Shown here piece after piece: positions 31,750 through 54,305 of a stretch of 64,000 bases of DNA. The notes below the pieces were generated by a model. The model had not been told where the DNA came from and searched no databases. It saw only the letters and a list, made by a program, of their open reading frames with translations. Both the position numbers and the translations under genes were made by a program. The DNA lies in the NCBI RefSeq assembly GCF_019097595.1, contig NC_080720.1, positions 14,961,352-15,025,351 on the forward strand, read 5' to 3'. The first letter of the stretch is position 1, and each line of letters begins with the position of its first letter. Origin of the DNA: Hemibagrus wyckioides. Taxonomy: Eukaryota; Chordata; Actinopteri; Siluriformes; Bagridae.

Positions 31750-33020
31750 ATGTACCTTTATTAAAGAACTTCTCAAACTCCACACAGACTGTAGCTCAGG
31801 CTCTGAACAGTACCTGTCTCTAGAGCTGTGAAGTGGCAAAGCTACAATGCTATAAATATTTAAAATAAATATCCCCTGCAATATGTGACAGTTTTTGTGT
31901 AGACATGGTGTCAGTCAAATAGAACACTTTTCCCATTATTGGTTTAAATTACTGACACCCCTAAAATAATTTGATGAAGCCCATAACAGTGCTGAGCCAT
32001 TTTCAATAATGCCTAACAAAATAAGATATTCCTAGGAGGTTAGAGATATTTGCAGAGATAGGATTTTCGACCATTCCTTTATGATGAACATTTAATTGAT
32101 TGTGTTACTGCAACAATCCGTTACATTTTGGATGTATGTATGGGGTCATTGTTCAAAGCCAATTTTCCAAGAAAAAGGAAAATGGAAAATTTATATTTTA
32201 AGGAATGCCTTGAAATGTCAGTTTTCTAAAATTCCTGAAAAACAGTTTGAAATGTTTTCCTAGTACAGACTTGTGTGTATTTAATGGTACTTTGTTTTGT
32301 TTTTAATCCATTACATATTTTGTGCAGGTCAAAACGCAGCTATCTTTTCTGTGTTGAAAGGCACTGCTTTTCCTCTATGGTGATGGAAAACAAATTGATT
32401 TTTACATATGCCGCTTTTATTGTAGTTTTGGTTAAGTGTCATCTCCAATACAAGATGTAAAGCATGTAGTTACTTTAAAGCCACAGAGTCAGAGCTGAAG
32501 CTGCCTACAGAGCTGAGCACTCAGTGATTGAAGATCCCCCGCTGACACAACCACCAGACCTTTTCAACCCATTGCTTTTCTATGCATATAAGCTGCCGCT
32601 GATTACATTCATTAGATACGAGTCCCACTGAGGCGGGTTGTTGGGTAATGGTGTAAATATTGATTATATTTGGAAATCAACACTCATGTCATCCACTAGG
32701 AGGACCAAGATGAACTGCTGCTTCCTTGTGATGGAGAGCTGCACTTAGGAGAAAGGACGTGTGTGTGAGCTCATAGTGAGACACAATACTGTTCTGTCAA
32801 TGCCCACAGCATACATCTAACAGAAATCAATGACAATTTAGAGACAAGTAAAAAAAAAGAAATGTCTTTCCCAATTTCAAATCTGCTTCTTGTAAGAAGT
32901 AGAACAATTTTGTTAGACCATTTTTTTTGCAGAATTTTTTTCTTTTGTTGCAAAGTTTGAGAAAAAGTATTAAACTTGGTGTGAGGAAGGTTATGAAATG
33001 TGTAATCCACCAACCAACCG

Positions 33021-33057
33021 CACACACACACACACACACACACACCACACACACACA
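33021..33057. repeat. (CA)n microsatellite
   Basis: CA units with one CC interruption. The frames running through it are low complexity. Confidence 0.9.
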
Positions 33058-33822
33058 TTTGGTTTTATATGCTTTATATATTCATATCGTCAGATTTACA
33101 TGAGTGTAATAAAAAAAAAACCCTAAATAAAAATATCAGTATCTCTGGAATGAAATGACTCTCATGTTAAACAAACTACCCAAAACTTGCAAATGATGTA
33201 TATTATACTTAAACCTAGAGTATCATAGAATATTTAAAATATCATAAAATATCTCTGATGTGGCTGATATGCTGAACATTGATTATAAAACTAAAGAATC
33301 ACACTATTTAAAAATAGAGACTAGATTATTATTTTATTTCAGTCCATAGTTTGTCCATAGATTTCTTGAAAGATGTTAACAACAAACACATCTGGCACAT
33401 GCAGTAAAGATAGGACTGTTTTTCTATGGAGCTGTAACTGCAGGTTTCCCCAAAAGTCTCCATACTTAGAGGACAATTTTTAGCAAAACGTCTTCCAAAA
33501 TAATTAATATATATATATATATTTATATATGTGTATATGTTATTTTAGGTAGCCTGTGACAAAATGCCTTTGAACACGTTCATCTTTTATAAAAGAACAT
33601 ACCATTACTATTAATCAGAAAGCTGTCACAAGATTGCAATGGAATTTAACAGGAAACCAAAGTTGGGAGAAACGTCTCTGTGTGAGACACAAAAAATGGC
33701 AATCATGTAGAGAATGTTTTGTAAATAAGCTACAGTTTGCTAAAAAGTGTTCATTTCCCCGATGGATAGAGACTTATAGTTATAATGAACAGCCTGTAGT
33801 TAAAGTTAACAGTCACAGCAAA

Positions 33823-33844
33823 CACACACACACACACACACACA
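33823..33844. repeat. (CA)n tract
   Basis: About eleven CA units. Confidence 0.9.
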
Positions 33845-34358
33845 AAACATTTAGCTCCCTTTAACACCATTAAAAAACAACTGACTAGACAGACATACAT
33901 AATCTGGAAATAAGAGCAGTTAATTCATGATTGAGTAAACAAATCGTATATCATTGTCTACATATCATTTGTTCTATAAATACATATTTGTTTGGTTACA
34001 TATTCTGGAATTAATAGTTAGAACTCCCTACATAAGTTATCCATTTTCTTTACATTTTTTCCACTTCAGAAATCATTTCAGTAGTGCAGGCTTTGATTAC
34101 ACTGTAAGGAAATACATTATTTGTGCCTGGTGTCATTAGTTTATTGCCTCAAAGATGCTGAAACAGGTGCGAAACACTGATTAAAAATCATCAGGGTCTC
34201 CTTTCTCAAATAACTGGCAGCTTTTATGAAATATTATAGAAGATACTGGACTGGAATTAGCGAGCTGAGGAAATGCCTTTAAGGGTTATTTTAAGGTTAG
34301 GTACATAAAGTTTAGGTGACCTGCAATAAGACTGCCATGTGTTTATAAAAACTGCCAA

Positions 34359-34364
34359 TTTATT
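34359..34364 (-). terminator. tex264: Candidate tex264 polyadenylation signal (AATAAA)
   Basis: On the minus strand AATAAA lies about 120 bases after the tex264 stop. A second AATAAA occurs at 34140-34145. In AT-rich DNA such hexamers are frequent by chance, so either is only a candidate. Confidence 0.3.
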
Positions 34365-34483
34365 ATTAAAGGTCTGTTTACATTTGTTAAGACTTTGCCT
34401 AGGTGACTAAGAAGCACCTCAAGCTGACAAGAGAACAAGAAACAGAAGACTCATTAACTACTTCAGACATGCACATACGTGTT

Positions 34484-43314
<8,831 letters not shown>

Positions 43315-44265
43315 CTGGAGGGCACAGACAGGAAGAGAGAACAAAAATCAGATGTACTGCACGACTGTAGAGGGTAAAGTAGAGAGCTGTCATTCTAGCC
43401 AGATAAAGTGTACAGCAGAGCAGTAGAAGATGATATCTGGACACCATGTAGAGCAAAGTAGCTGTAGAGCAATTAGATAAGATAAAAGAAATGCAACTTC
43501 ACCTACAATCTTATATGATACAACCAACAGATATCTGAAAAAATAAAATGAAATACTATACTGTCCACACCAGAATGTTAGCACTTAATAAGTTAAAGTT
43601 GATTCTTTCTTTTGATGGCTCTGTACAAAAGCCTTTTGCTTTTTAGTTCATTAATATTCCTCCACAGTTTACTGATCAAATCCACTGACCTTATGACAGC
43701 TCCACTGCCTTTTCACCAACTCCACAGACTTTACACCAATTAGGATACTTTAACAAAGCCGCCTCGTTAAGCTGAAGACCACAAATAACAACAATAACAC
43801 GATTCTGAGAAAGCAATGCCAAGCAGAGAGCCTTGCCCAGCTTGCTGCACAAACAAAATGATTTTAATAGGGATAAGTGTGCGACTTTTGGATCGCCTCA
43901 TTATAATCCCCTCCAAATATTTAGCTAAGGACATTATGTCCAAAACGATCACCTCCAAACAAGTGGACATTAATTCTGGGCCATTAATTCTGTATTGATA
44001 ACAAAAGTCACACATCTATTAGCAATTTTCTAAATTACAAATGATTAGAAAATGTTTCCCTAAGCTAATAAGAATCAGATTTCATTTGTTAGATCCACAA
44101 CAAGGACACGTCCACTATGTATCACTGGAGTGGCTGTGAAAATGTGAGCAAATGGGCTGGAAATTCTGGAGGTGATACAACCTCAGGAACATGACTATCA
44201 GTCAGGAAATAGGCTATAAGAAAAGGAATTCAGCTGACTGACACATTGTCAGTGTCTGGCAAAAT

Positions 44266-44433
44266 CAAATGGGCAATGAAAAGGTGGTGGAGGAAAAAGA
44301 GAGAGGAAAAAAAAAGATAAAGGCAGGAAAAAAGGCAGCTCCAGAAGCTGAGAGCTGGGCAGAAGAAAAGAGTCAGGTATCAGAGGACGAGGAGAAAAAA
44401 AAAAAGAAAGAAAGAGAGAACAGAGGTGAAACA
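44266..44433. repeat. Purine-rich tract
   Basis: About 165 bases made up mostly of A and G on the plus strand, with A runs and GA steps. Such tracts can adopt triplex (H-DNA) forms. Confidence 0.7.
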
Positions 44434-44647
44434 CTTTTCTTGCAGGGTGTTATACATAGCTCTCCATCTCCACATCTCACACCCAGTTATATCTGATTGA
44501 TGGCTTTTAATCTAATTGTCTGTGAAAGAGCTACGTACTGAGCAGCATGAACCGCCTGGTACAGGTAAAGTGTGCAGCCCCTGGGGGCCTGCATGTAAAT
44601 GAGAGTGCATCCTCTGCAAGCCGGAGAGATAACGAGTGGGTGGAGGA

Positions 44648-44668
44648 AGAGAGAGAGAGAGAGAGAGT

Positions 44669-44700
<32 letters not shown>
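44648..44700. repeat. (GA)n microsatellite
   Basis: GA units interrupted by two GTGA steps. Confidence 0.95.
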
Positions 44701-44703
<3 letters not shown>

Positions 44704-45829
44704 AGACAAAGACAATACATCGTATGCTCACGTCCCTACAGGAAAAGGTGTCAAAAACTCAACTGCCTGAGAGAGTAGAGAAAGAGCAAGAGCAAGAGTG
44801 GAGAATAGTAAGCATTTCTCCATTTTAGTCTTTCATGTAAAAACAAAAAGCCCTACAGTGACCTAGAAAGTAAATGAATAGAGATCATCATGTTGATTGC
44901 AAATCGAATGAGATGAAAAAGCTTTAAATCTGCATTGCTCAGCTTAATCCAAGTTAATCAGGTCTTTCTGCACACAAGTGTGGCAGCATTATTTAGACTA
45001 CCATTGAAATAAATAATTGCACTGATCAAATCTTTGGATTTGCATTCGTACAGGTTAATCCTCCTTAATCACGTCTTCCTGCACATCATTTATATTAATG
45101 CGTCTCATGTCAGCAAAGATCCGTGTTGACTTTATATGCAATAGCATGATGGACCAGAATCCCATCAGCTTTGTTCCAGATCGTGAAACTGCCTGTAGAT
45201 CCTAATTTATTTTTCTACGACTTGAAGTTGGATAAACAGCACAGGTTTTTCTAAGGTACAGGTTTATTTAGTATTCGGTAAGAATGGATTACACTCTGAC
45301 AGAGAGACACTTCAGAGTTCACAGATTTCACATGAAAATGCAACGATTTTGAAAGATTAGCTGCAGAACACCATAAATAAGTACAATAAACCCAATTACC
45401 AATAAGTGCAAGAAGGGGAATTATATAAGAGGGCTGGTATTGTCACTTTTATAATGAGCTCATTTCAAAAGTAGAGCTACACGACGTCCGAGCGCCTCGT
45501 CTTCATTTGCATCGGATTGCTAAACACATCACTGAAGCACCATGAGCAATATCTCGCTTTCAAAGACTAATTAACCCGAAGACCCTCAGTGTATTTTTAA
45601 GATTATTATCTGTTCAAACAAGAGCAGGTAATGCAATTGGTAATAACATGAGTTATTTTACCCAAACATACAAGCTTCTACATCCCTGGTGTAGTCAAAC
45701 TTGAGCCTGGATGTAGTGCCTATACTCTGAGCATGAACAGAATACTTGATAATAAGCATACATAATGATCTATCTCTCTCTCTTGACAAGCTACTCCTGA
45801 GATATCCATGATCCTGACCCACTCTACTC

Positions 45830-46380
45830 TCTGAACCTGCCTGATCCATCCTGATGCCCTAATTCTGGTTGGAGTTCTCATCACGTGGTGGATGCTCGCT
45901 GCTGCTGAAGATTGCTCCATATTGACAACCTAGAGATACGTGTGATTGCTGTGTATGATACCACTTAGAAACCATGAGTATGGTTTTGGACTACAATTGC
46001 TACGATGGGTTTTCATCAGTGAACAGTTTATAACTTTAACAAGACAGACTCCATGTTAAAACTAGATTGGATTTTCAGGTTACATAAGTGCACTTTTTTG
46101 ACCATAGAGTAAATAGTTATAGACAGGAAATTATTTATAATCGCACTCTCTGGTGTCACTCAGGTGAGGATGGATTTTCATTTGAGACTGGTTCCTTCCT
46201 CAAGGTTTCTTCCTCATATCATCTCAGGGAGTTTTTCCCTGCCACCATCACCACTGACATTCTCATTAGGAATACATTTAAATGTAAAATTTATACCCTA
46301 TATATATGTATATAATTCTGTAAAGCTGCTTTGTGACAATGTCCATTGTTAAAAGTGAAATATAAATAATGTAGAATCGA
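45830..46380 (-). repeat. Interspersed retroposon-like repeat, reverse orientation
   Basis: Its blocks gaggatggattttcatttga, ggttccttcctcaaggtttc, ttcctcatatcatctcagg and taaagctgctttgtgacaat are the reverse complement of the copies at 47985-48260 and 49548-49680. A very common fish repeat; class not certain. Confidence 0.6.
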
Positions 46381-47984
46381 TACCAGTTTATGTAATTGTT
46401 GTATACAGAATTTATGAATTTATTTATGAATTTTATGATGAAAGGTGGAGCATGCAAAAACCCTTAAAATTAGGAGACAAAGTGTTTTTCATTTTTTGGG
46501 TCATTACTAAAAAAAATGATCTCCACTGGATTCACTTTATGGATTTGAAAGCCATCTTGAAAATGAATTTCACCTAAATCATCAGTCACACTTCCGGTCA
46601 GTGAGCATTTGTGTGGCTAGCAGTGCTCCTGGATGTACATTAATATAGTCCAAATAATCAGAGTTGTTCCTTTTGACACACATTAAACTGAAGTTAAACC
46701 ATTGTGTGCTGCTGGAATAAGATTAATCTTTGTCTTGGAAATCTGATCATTTAAACCTGGATTATGATAAATCTATCCCAGATTCAGTAAATGTATTGGA
46801 GCTTGTCCAATATAAAATGCTCTTTTAATTTAGGACTAGTCTTAATCCTGAGGAATTGGCCTATACACATACTATTTAATATATATGAAGTCACTGAGGA
46901 CGTGAGAAGAGAGTATCATTCTGACTGACAGGAGAGAAGAGAAAGCTTCACTTTCCACTGAGAGATGAACCTGGTACACTCAGGATTAAGACTCACTCTC
47001 CAAATGAGAGAATCAAATTGTTGTTGCACCGCACAGGAGCCCAGAGAATCTTTTTTTATAATACACAAGAATAAAGTTCAGTAAACTCTGCATTACATAT
47101 AAATTTTAATTGAGCCTTCCCTTGTGCAGTTTATCTGATCCTTATAACAAACACACAATTAAAGGTTGTATGTGCCAGAGTTGTCAGTTCTTGCTTGGAA
47201 AAAGAAAATAAATGAATATCTGCTTGATTAACCATGTCTGTTGTAATTGGACCTATGCTTCTGGCATGAGTGATTTTAATTACGCTGAGAGAATTCTTCA
47301 TTTTCCTCATTGGCCTTCTCATTAGAAGAGCCTCATCCTTCTGTCATGGCTCCAGGCCACAAGTTAGCTAAGCCAAAGAGCATGACTCCACTTAGGCAGC
47401 ACTGGGAGTGCAATCAGGCTGTAATGAAACAGAGCCACAGGGTGGAGAAGCTCGCTGTGCTCTTCACGTTACTGAGCAGCCAGCATGATACTGCACTCTT
47501 CTTAGCAGTGTTTTCTATGGCATTGGATTACTGGGCAGTTGTGGCCAGGGTGGAGGTACAAGTTATATCAACTTCCAATAAAGTTTAAGTATTATGCTTT
47601 AGTTCAGTTTTTTTTTAAAAATGTGTAATAAAATAAATGGCTAAAGAAACAATTGGCTTCCAAAGTGTGTCTCCAGATTTTAGACTACAGCTCTTCCACC
47701 CAAAACATATGGATACATGCCGCTTAAACCAGAAAAAACAGGTAGAGATGCAGCAAGTGCTGGCATGGGAACATGTTTTAGTGAAGCAAACAGTGGAGAA
47801 AAATCACCACATTGCTAGTCTGAAGAAAATGACGAATGGAAGTCTCTCCGAGGCAGAATCCAGACCAGCAAACATTATTAATCTAAAACATCTAGCTAGT
47901 TTACATGTTAGCAGGAACTGTACTACAGAGCTATGTACTTATATACGCCTCTAACTAGGGATGAATTAATACCAGTTGGTTTTA

Positions 47985-48260
47985 ATTCAATTCAATCCAA
48001 TTTTATTTGTATAGTACTTTTAACAATGCACATCCTTACAGAAACATAAAAAATTTGGAACAAAAGTTTTAACATTTTAATTTATATTTATCCCTTAGAG
48101 AAAGCCAGAGGCAAAGGTGGCAAGGAAAAACTCATTGAGATGACATGAGGAAGAAACCATGAGATGTACCAGAGTCAAAAGGGAATCCATCCTCGTCTGG
48201 GTGAGACCATATACTGCAGTGCGATTATAAATCATTTACTTTCTGTAACTGTATACAGTC
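47985..48260 (+). repeat. Interspersed retroposon-like repeat
   Basis: Starts with attcaattcaatccaatttt then atttgtatagtac and continues through ggcaaggaaaaactcattga to 'gggaatccatcctcgtctgg'. Same family as the copy at 45830-46380, opposite orientation. Confidence 0.6.
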
Positions 48261-49547
48261 AGGTGAAATTGTGAGAAGAGGAGTCCTTTTTCTCATTTTT
48301 GGAAAAGCGGGTTCAGTTTAACTCAGTGTATGTTTTATTGTTCAGAAACAATATACTGCGTAAAAGCTGTTATTTTTCACTCATGTGATGTTATCTGTAG
48401 ACATTTTTCTTGCCTAGCCTAGTCATTGTTGCAGAGTTGGTTGCTGTGTGTGTTGTGAGCAATGAGCTAAGACATTTATCAGGCTACTTATTCTGTAGGA
48501 AGATGTAAATCCTCGCCTTGTTGCTTTGCTTATATCATTAATAATGGAAAATGTCCAAATTGCTGTCATTTTGTTTTGTCTGTTTATTACAGTGACATTG
48601 TACACAACGTTTATGTCACATAATTTCAAAAGGTATGAGATTTTTGTCTTAAAGTATTTTTTAACATGGTATCGGACTGATATTCGATACCAGTAACTCA
48701 TTTGTAATTTGAATGATCTTTACTGCCCTCAGCTGTCAATGAAAAGCAACAATGAAATTTATCCTCATCTTCCCTCTTGAATGGCCTAAATGTTCGATCT
48801 AAATTTCCTGACACTCCTTTAATACTCTTTTTAAAAATGTTTCCTGGCATTTTTATATTGCACTTATTTCTTGCATTATAGCCTACTGCTGTCTTTACCT
48901 TCTAGTGTGTTTGCACGTCCTTCTCACTGACTGCAGTGTACACACAGACTGATTCACAGGCATGTATGGATGATTGAATGGTCTACCAGTGAACACATTC
49001 AGGCCAAATGTGATTTTCTTTGTGCCTTGGGTAATCACAGGTACTGGAATTCTTCTCTGAGGATATATTTTTGTTGATTGCCATCAGAAAAGTCTAACCC
49101 CATGCACCCAATTTTAATTAAAAATCTCACAGTGACGCTTTACTTAATATGCCACGTTTTTAATGCCACGTTCCCATAGTGAAAATGTCAAATTTTAGGA
49201 TATGAGAAAGTGAAAGAGTGTGAAAAATGAAAGAAAGACAGTGTGGAGGCTGTTCCCATAACCAACTCCAGTGGTGTGAAAAGCTGGTAATTACTATCTC
49301 AGAGTTGCTGTGAATCATTACCTCTCAGACCTGATAGCATGAATGTGTTGTCACTGAAACAGATCTTAGTTCAGGAGATGAGATAAACAAAAGAGAGGAA
49401 TCAAGCAAACAGATTGACAGAGTAAAAAGACAGTTTATAGCTGCCATTTCTTTCTTCACCATCTGTGAATCTCCAGAAGGTAAAAGCCAAGGAAAATTAA
49501 CCATTATTATTCTAGTGCTTCTACTGAACATGCATAATACACCTGTC

Positions 49548-49680
49548 AATTTAATTCAATTTTATTTCAATAGATCTTTTTCAACTGATGTTGTCACAAA
49601 GCAGATTTAAAGCAATCTGGATGTGGATTTAGATCCCTATTAAGCAGAGCCAGAGATGACAAACTCCTAATGACGGGCAT
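49548..49680 (+). repeat. Short copy of the same interspersed repeat
   Basis: Begins aatttaattcaattttattt then gatgttgtcacaaagcagat, matching the 5' part of the copy at 47985 and truncated afterwards. Confidence 0.55.
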
Positions 49681-50284
49681 GAAGAAAAAAAAATTCTTCT
49701 TCTGGCTGGCACTGGATATTGCAAATATAAATCATTACAATCTAATGGTGTAAATGAGTAAAAGCAAACTACCGAGTGAGCTGAAAGTTTAATGCCTCAA
49801 TCTTAAATTCCTGTATCCTGAAAGGAGAAGATCCATCCAGACTCCTTAAAAATGCAAGACTTATCAGGATTATTAACAGGACAATCAAGCTATCAAGAAT
49901 TCCCATTCTGATTGCATTCACAATACAAGGAGCCAAAGAGGTCAGTAGCAACAGAAACCTCCACAAATCAGCATGCTGTAGCAACATAATGCTATTATAA
50001 TGCAGTGGGGAATAGATAAATCATAAATCAATTCAACAGAATTCAGGCAGAGGAAGGGGAAAAAATACAGGCAAAAGAACAGCAAGCCAAAACTGGCTGG
50101 TCTTTGTTTTTTAGCGAACATGAGGAAACGCAATTAAAATTTCCCTTTAGGATAGGAAGTAGTGTTTTAGCAGCATCCAGAATAGGCATGATAATTGGAA
50201 ATTTCATTAAGAATCGACATGGAGGAGCATAGAATTTGGTAAAAAAGCGCTCTGAAAAAAAAAACTATTTATTTAAATGCCTTT

Positions 50285-50289
<5 letters not shown>

Positions 50290-50334
<45 letters not shown>
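50290..50334. repeat. (GA)n microsatellite
   Basis: About 22 pure GA units. Confidence 0.95.
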
Positions 50335-50339
<5 letters not shown>

Positions 50340-50473
50340 TGATCCTGAGGGATTTACAAGACAGAAGGAGAGACACAAAAGAGGTAAAGATTAAAAAGAG
50401 AGATGAGTGAGGAGTGAGAGATTAACATAGTAAGTAGGAAAAGCAAAGGGGGAAAAATGAGAAGTGGGATTCT

Positions 50474-50478
<5 letters not shown>

Positions 50479-50515
<37 letters not shown>

Positions 50516-50518
50516 GAA
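50479..50518. repeat. (GA)n microsatellite
   Basis: GA units with one GGGA interruption. Confidence 0.9.
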
Positions 50519-50771
50519 GACCCCATGAGACATGTCGTGACTATGTTCTTCCTGACAGCTGCTCCATGCATGTGTCTGCCCCAAAACAGAAGGAGAGCAG
50601 AGCCAGGTAAGTGCCAGTAAGCCTTCAATCCCTGTCTGATCCACATTTTACATAAACCACACTTAATGCATCTTGATGATTGTGTATAATACAATGAAAT
50701 AAGACTCGCTGTCAGTCAATAGTTGGTCACTATATGTGATACAAGGAAAATAGCATCAATTATTTGAATTA

Positions 50772-50997
50772 ATAAGGGGCAGAGGTGGCTCAGTGGTTAA
50801 GGCTCAGGGTTACTAATCAGAAGGTTGCTGCAGATATGCCAAGCTGACACTGTTGGGCCCTTTAGCAAGGCCCTTAACCCTCTCTATTCCAGGGGTGCTG
50901 TAACATGGCTGACCCTAACTTCCTAATAAGCTGCCATATAAAAAGAAAAGAATTTCCCTGTGCTTTAATGTATATGTGACAAATAAAGGTTCTAATT
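50772..50997 (+). repeat. tRNA-derived SINE, nearly complete
   Basis: The head gaggtggctcagtggttaag then gctcagggttactaatcaga and aggttgctgcagat has tRNA-like A and B box regions. The body has acactgttgggccctttagc then aaggcccttaaccctct. It ends in 'gtatatgtgacaaataaagg'. Well preserved compared with the others. Confidence 0.8.
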
Positions 50998-51114
50998 AGA
51001 GGCAAAAAGCACATGTACTACAATTTTTATATTTTACTAAAAAACTTAAAGGATTTTTTTAACAGTGGATAGTTAAGATAAGTAGCTCTTATTTGTCATT
51101 CACACATTACTGCA

Positions 51115-51320
51115 CCCTGAAATTCTTTCTTCTCATATCCCATCCTTGTAGCGTTAGAGTCAGAGTGCAGGGTCAGCCATGATGCAGTACCCTTTGAGGG
51201 GTGTGGGGTGGGTTTCAAAGGGTCCAACGGTGGCAGCTTGGTGGTGCTGGGGCTTGAACTCCAATCCTTTGAGCAACATCCCAGAGCCTTAACCACTTGA
51301 GCTACCACCACCCCATTAGT
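51115..51320 (-). repeat. tRNA-derived SINE, reverse orientation
   Basis: Ends in agagccttaaccacttgagc then taccaccacccc, the reverse complement of a 'gctcaagtggttaaggctct' head, and begins with the tail near tcctcatatcccatccttg. Lies tail-to-tail with the SINE at 50772. Confidence 0.75.
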
Positions 51321-52074
51321 CATTACATGTGCATGATAAAGTGTCAAATAAGTTCCCATTAAAAAGTGGACATTTAGTAAGATAGCAACATGTCATGTTA
51401 ATGGCCATGTCAATGATTACACATGATTTTAAAATACACATCATGGTGTAAGTGATTGCTATAGAAACTTTAATGTATTAGAAGATCGCAGTAAGTTAGT
51501 ATAAACCTTGCAAGCCAGATCTGATTAGAGCTCTTATAGATAATTAATCACCACCTTCCCAATTAGAATAAAGTATTCAAGAGTGCTGTGGTTTAAGCAG
51601 TCATACAATAGGCAGTGAATATGTGGTAGAATATGTGGGATATGGTATATATCATATAGCACTTTTAGCCTTGCGATAATAAGATTAATGGCATTGCAGT
51701 ATCAGGAGTCCAAGAGAGCAAAATTGGCTCTGCTGTCTGGGTGGGAAGGGTGAAATCTCTCCTGGCGATTACAAATGCTGTCCAATCATACATATCTGTT
51801 AACTAATGAAGCTCACAGCAGGACAGTTAGCACTCTCCGGCAACCATGATCAGCAGCCTTATCACTTTGCACAAACAGCTGTTTAGAAAAAATATTTTCT
51901 TGAGGAAGTTTAAGCTTTTAGACAGAGTATACTCAGGCAACAGGACACAGTTGGAAAGAAGAAAATGTGTTAAATGTGAGGGAGAATAGTTAATTACAGG
52001 CTTATTCAGAAAAAATTATTAGCACAAGTTCACACTGAAGTCTCTGACTCTCTGGCTCTCTTTCTATCCAGTAT

Positions 52075-52330
52075 ATAAATATGATCTCAGTGATTTTGAC
52101 CATGGTTCTTGGTGCCAAACGGGCTGGTCTGAATGATTCACAAAAAAAAAAATATTTATGCACAAAAGTCTCTGAAATTTACATACAAAAAAAGACAGAA
52201 CATCAGTGAGTGGCCTTGTTAATCAGAGAGGTCAAGAGGAGAATGGCCACTGTTTCAATCTGATACCTGACATACAGTACAGAGAAAGACAGACGGGCAG
52301 ACAGGCAGGTTGTGTTGAGAGTGAGACCAA
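52075..52330 (+). pseudogene. Decayed Tc1-like transposon fragment
   Basis: The order tgatctcagtgattttgacc, ttcttggtgccaaacgggct and cagagaggtcaagaggagaa matches the start of the element at 30940-31500. Short, with an A-run insertion. Confidence 0.6.
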
Positions 52331-54244
52331 AGATGAATTCATTCCTAGAAAGATGCAATGCAGCAAAAATAATGTTTTATTATTCGCATTCATAGTGTGA
52401 TAAAATGATTAAGCTTGCTCTGTGACATTTTGAGCCAGAGATTGGGGTCATAAATATAGAATGACTGAACAGGCCAAAAACAGCTGGCACATCTGCTGCC
52501 TGAAGGTCGACTATGACAATGATCTCCAGCTCTCTTGGAACAGCTACTGAGGGGCCACACATCGATATGAAAGACAGTAAATGGAGAGACATGAGAGATA
52601 GGAGAGAGGAGGCGAGGAGGGAGAAAAAGAGACATAAAAAGAATGAAAGGCAGAGATATGGGAAGGGATTGCAACAGGAGCATCTTAGCCACAAGTGGAA
52701 AACTTTTATCCTCCAGCCTCAGACACTATCTATTCATCCTCATTTCTACACAACATTGCCGGCAACTGAAAAGATATCGTGGTCTATTCTTAGCCTGACC
52801 ATTTTTCACAAGGATCCCCAGGCAAAATACAGACACAGGAATTAATACAAACACTCCTCATGGTGACAGTCGATGACAGTCCCACAAGCCCCGTCTCCCT
52901 AGCCTACACTCCCATATGCCGCTCTCGGCAGACACATGTACACGCTCGTCACACTGAGATCTGTGAGAACAGCAGCAAACTCCATTTCTCACTTCCAGGA
53001 GTGTTCAATTGTGACTGTCCCTCACTGTCACTTGCTACACAGGAGTGATGTATTTTTAGCTTTCATCATCACACCTTTATGTTGTGTCCGTACGGGCATG
53101 TCCGAACTATTGGCGCACCTCCCATAGGGTGATTCTTAACAGAAACAGCCTCACACAGAAGCCATGTGCTCTAAATTGAACTGGACTAATTTGTAGAAGT
53201 AGTGAAAGCACAGAACAGCACGTGAGGAGATGGATGCATGTGAGCGAGTAGGCATGTGGATGTGGGGTTTTATGTGTCTGCAGTGATCAACATGCAGCAT
53301 TATGAGCTACTGAATAACAGTAATTGTGGACAGTCAGTACCTGGTGCCTCCTAAGACTACACTGACTAAAGAATAAAGAGAATCTTAACAGAATACATCT
53401 ATAACTTGATTTCTATCACACTACCCCCCCACCCAAAAAAAAGCACAGAAATATAACAAGCCACTACATAGCTCTCTGTTCTAAACTGATTTTTTTAATT
53501 CATTTTAAAATTTTCATACTCTAGGCAAAAGTGAAACACTTTTTCAAAAGGGCAACATTCTTCAATAATGTTCACTTGTGCAACGGTAGAAAATGTTAAG
53601 TTGGGTTTGAACTAAAGTCATCTAAATAAAGCTTTCTTTCAAACAGCATACTGGGACTAGCATGAGGCTTACTTAATGCTAACTAGCTAGAAAACTAAAC
53701 TAGCTAGCAATCATTCTAGCATTCTAGTGAAACATGCTGACTTGTCAAGTCAGAGTTTAATGTATTTTTAATTTAGAAGGGATAAAATCAATTGTAACTT
53801 CTCTTTATTGTAGCTATTATAAGATTTCTATTTCATTTTTGTTACCTCTAGAGCAGGCACCTGCTAGCTAAACAGCTATCCTCATACGTGCCACAGAACA
53901 TTGTAGACTCCAGCACTTTTAGCTAATCAACTGCAGTGTTTGCTACAAAGCTGTCTGCTGACATTACTTCCGCTATTCAAGTTGTAATGACTTGCTTGTT
54001 TTGCGCTGTTTGTGGGTTTTGATCTTTGGGCAAGGGGGAAAAAAGAAAGAATAAAGCTACTGATGGAGCCTCTATTTGACAGTCTGTCTTTGACTGTCTG
54101 CTAACAAGGGCATGCAGCAGGTTACTAGCAGCTTAAGGAACCTTGTTAAAAACTTACAGAAGTACTTTTAAAGTTCTCAGGAAATATCAATTTACTGCTG
54201 TGACACGAGTCACCAATATAGAGTTCTATACAACGTTCAAAACT

Positions 54245-54305
54245 CCCCCTCATGTGGGTTGCTTAACGGCTAAGGTGTTGGACTATTGATCGGTAGGTCT
54301 TTGTA
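54245..54305 (+). repeat. SINE head fragment
   Basis: The block tgcttaacggctaaggtgtt then ggactattgatcggtaggtc is the tRNA-like head of the SINE at 20345 without its body. Confidence 0.45.

Larger units (their letters stand above)
30631..34483. other. Space between grm2 promoter region and tex264 stop
   Basis: Includes the tex264 3' UTR and grm2 upstream DNA. A Tc1-like fragment and several microsatellites are present. No open frame here resembles a known protein. Confidence 0.6.

Noticed and set aside
49769..49987. Minus-strand frame with a hydrophobic segment, considered as the missing N-terminal tex264 exon
   Set aside because: It lacks the GYSGL...SPP...YKF features that follow the TEX264 membrane helix, and no suitable donor was evident. 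It ends in a stop soon after.
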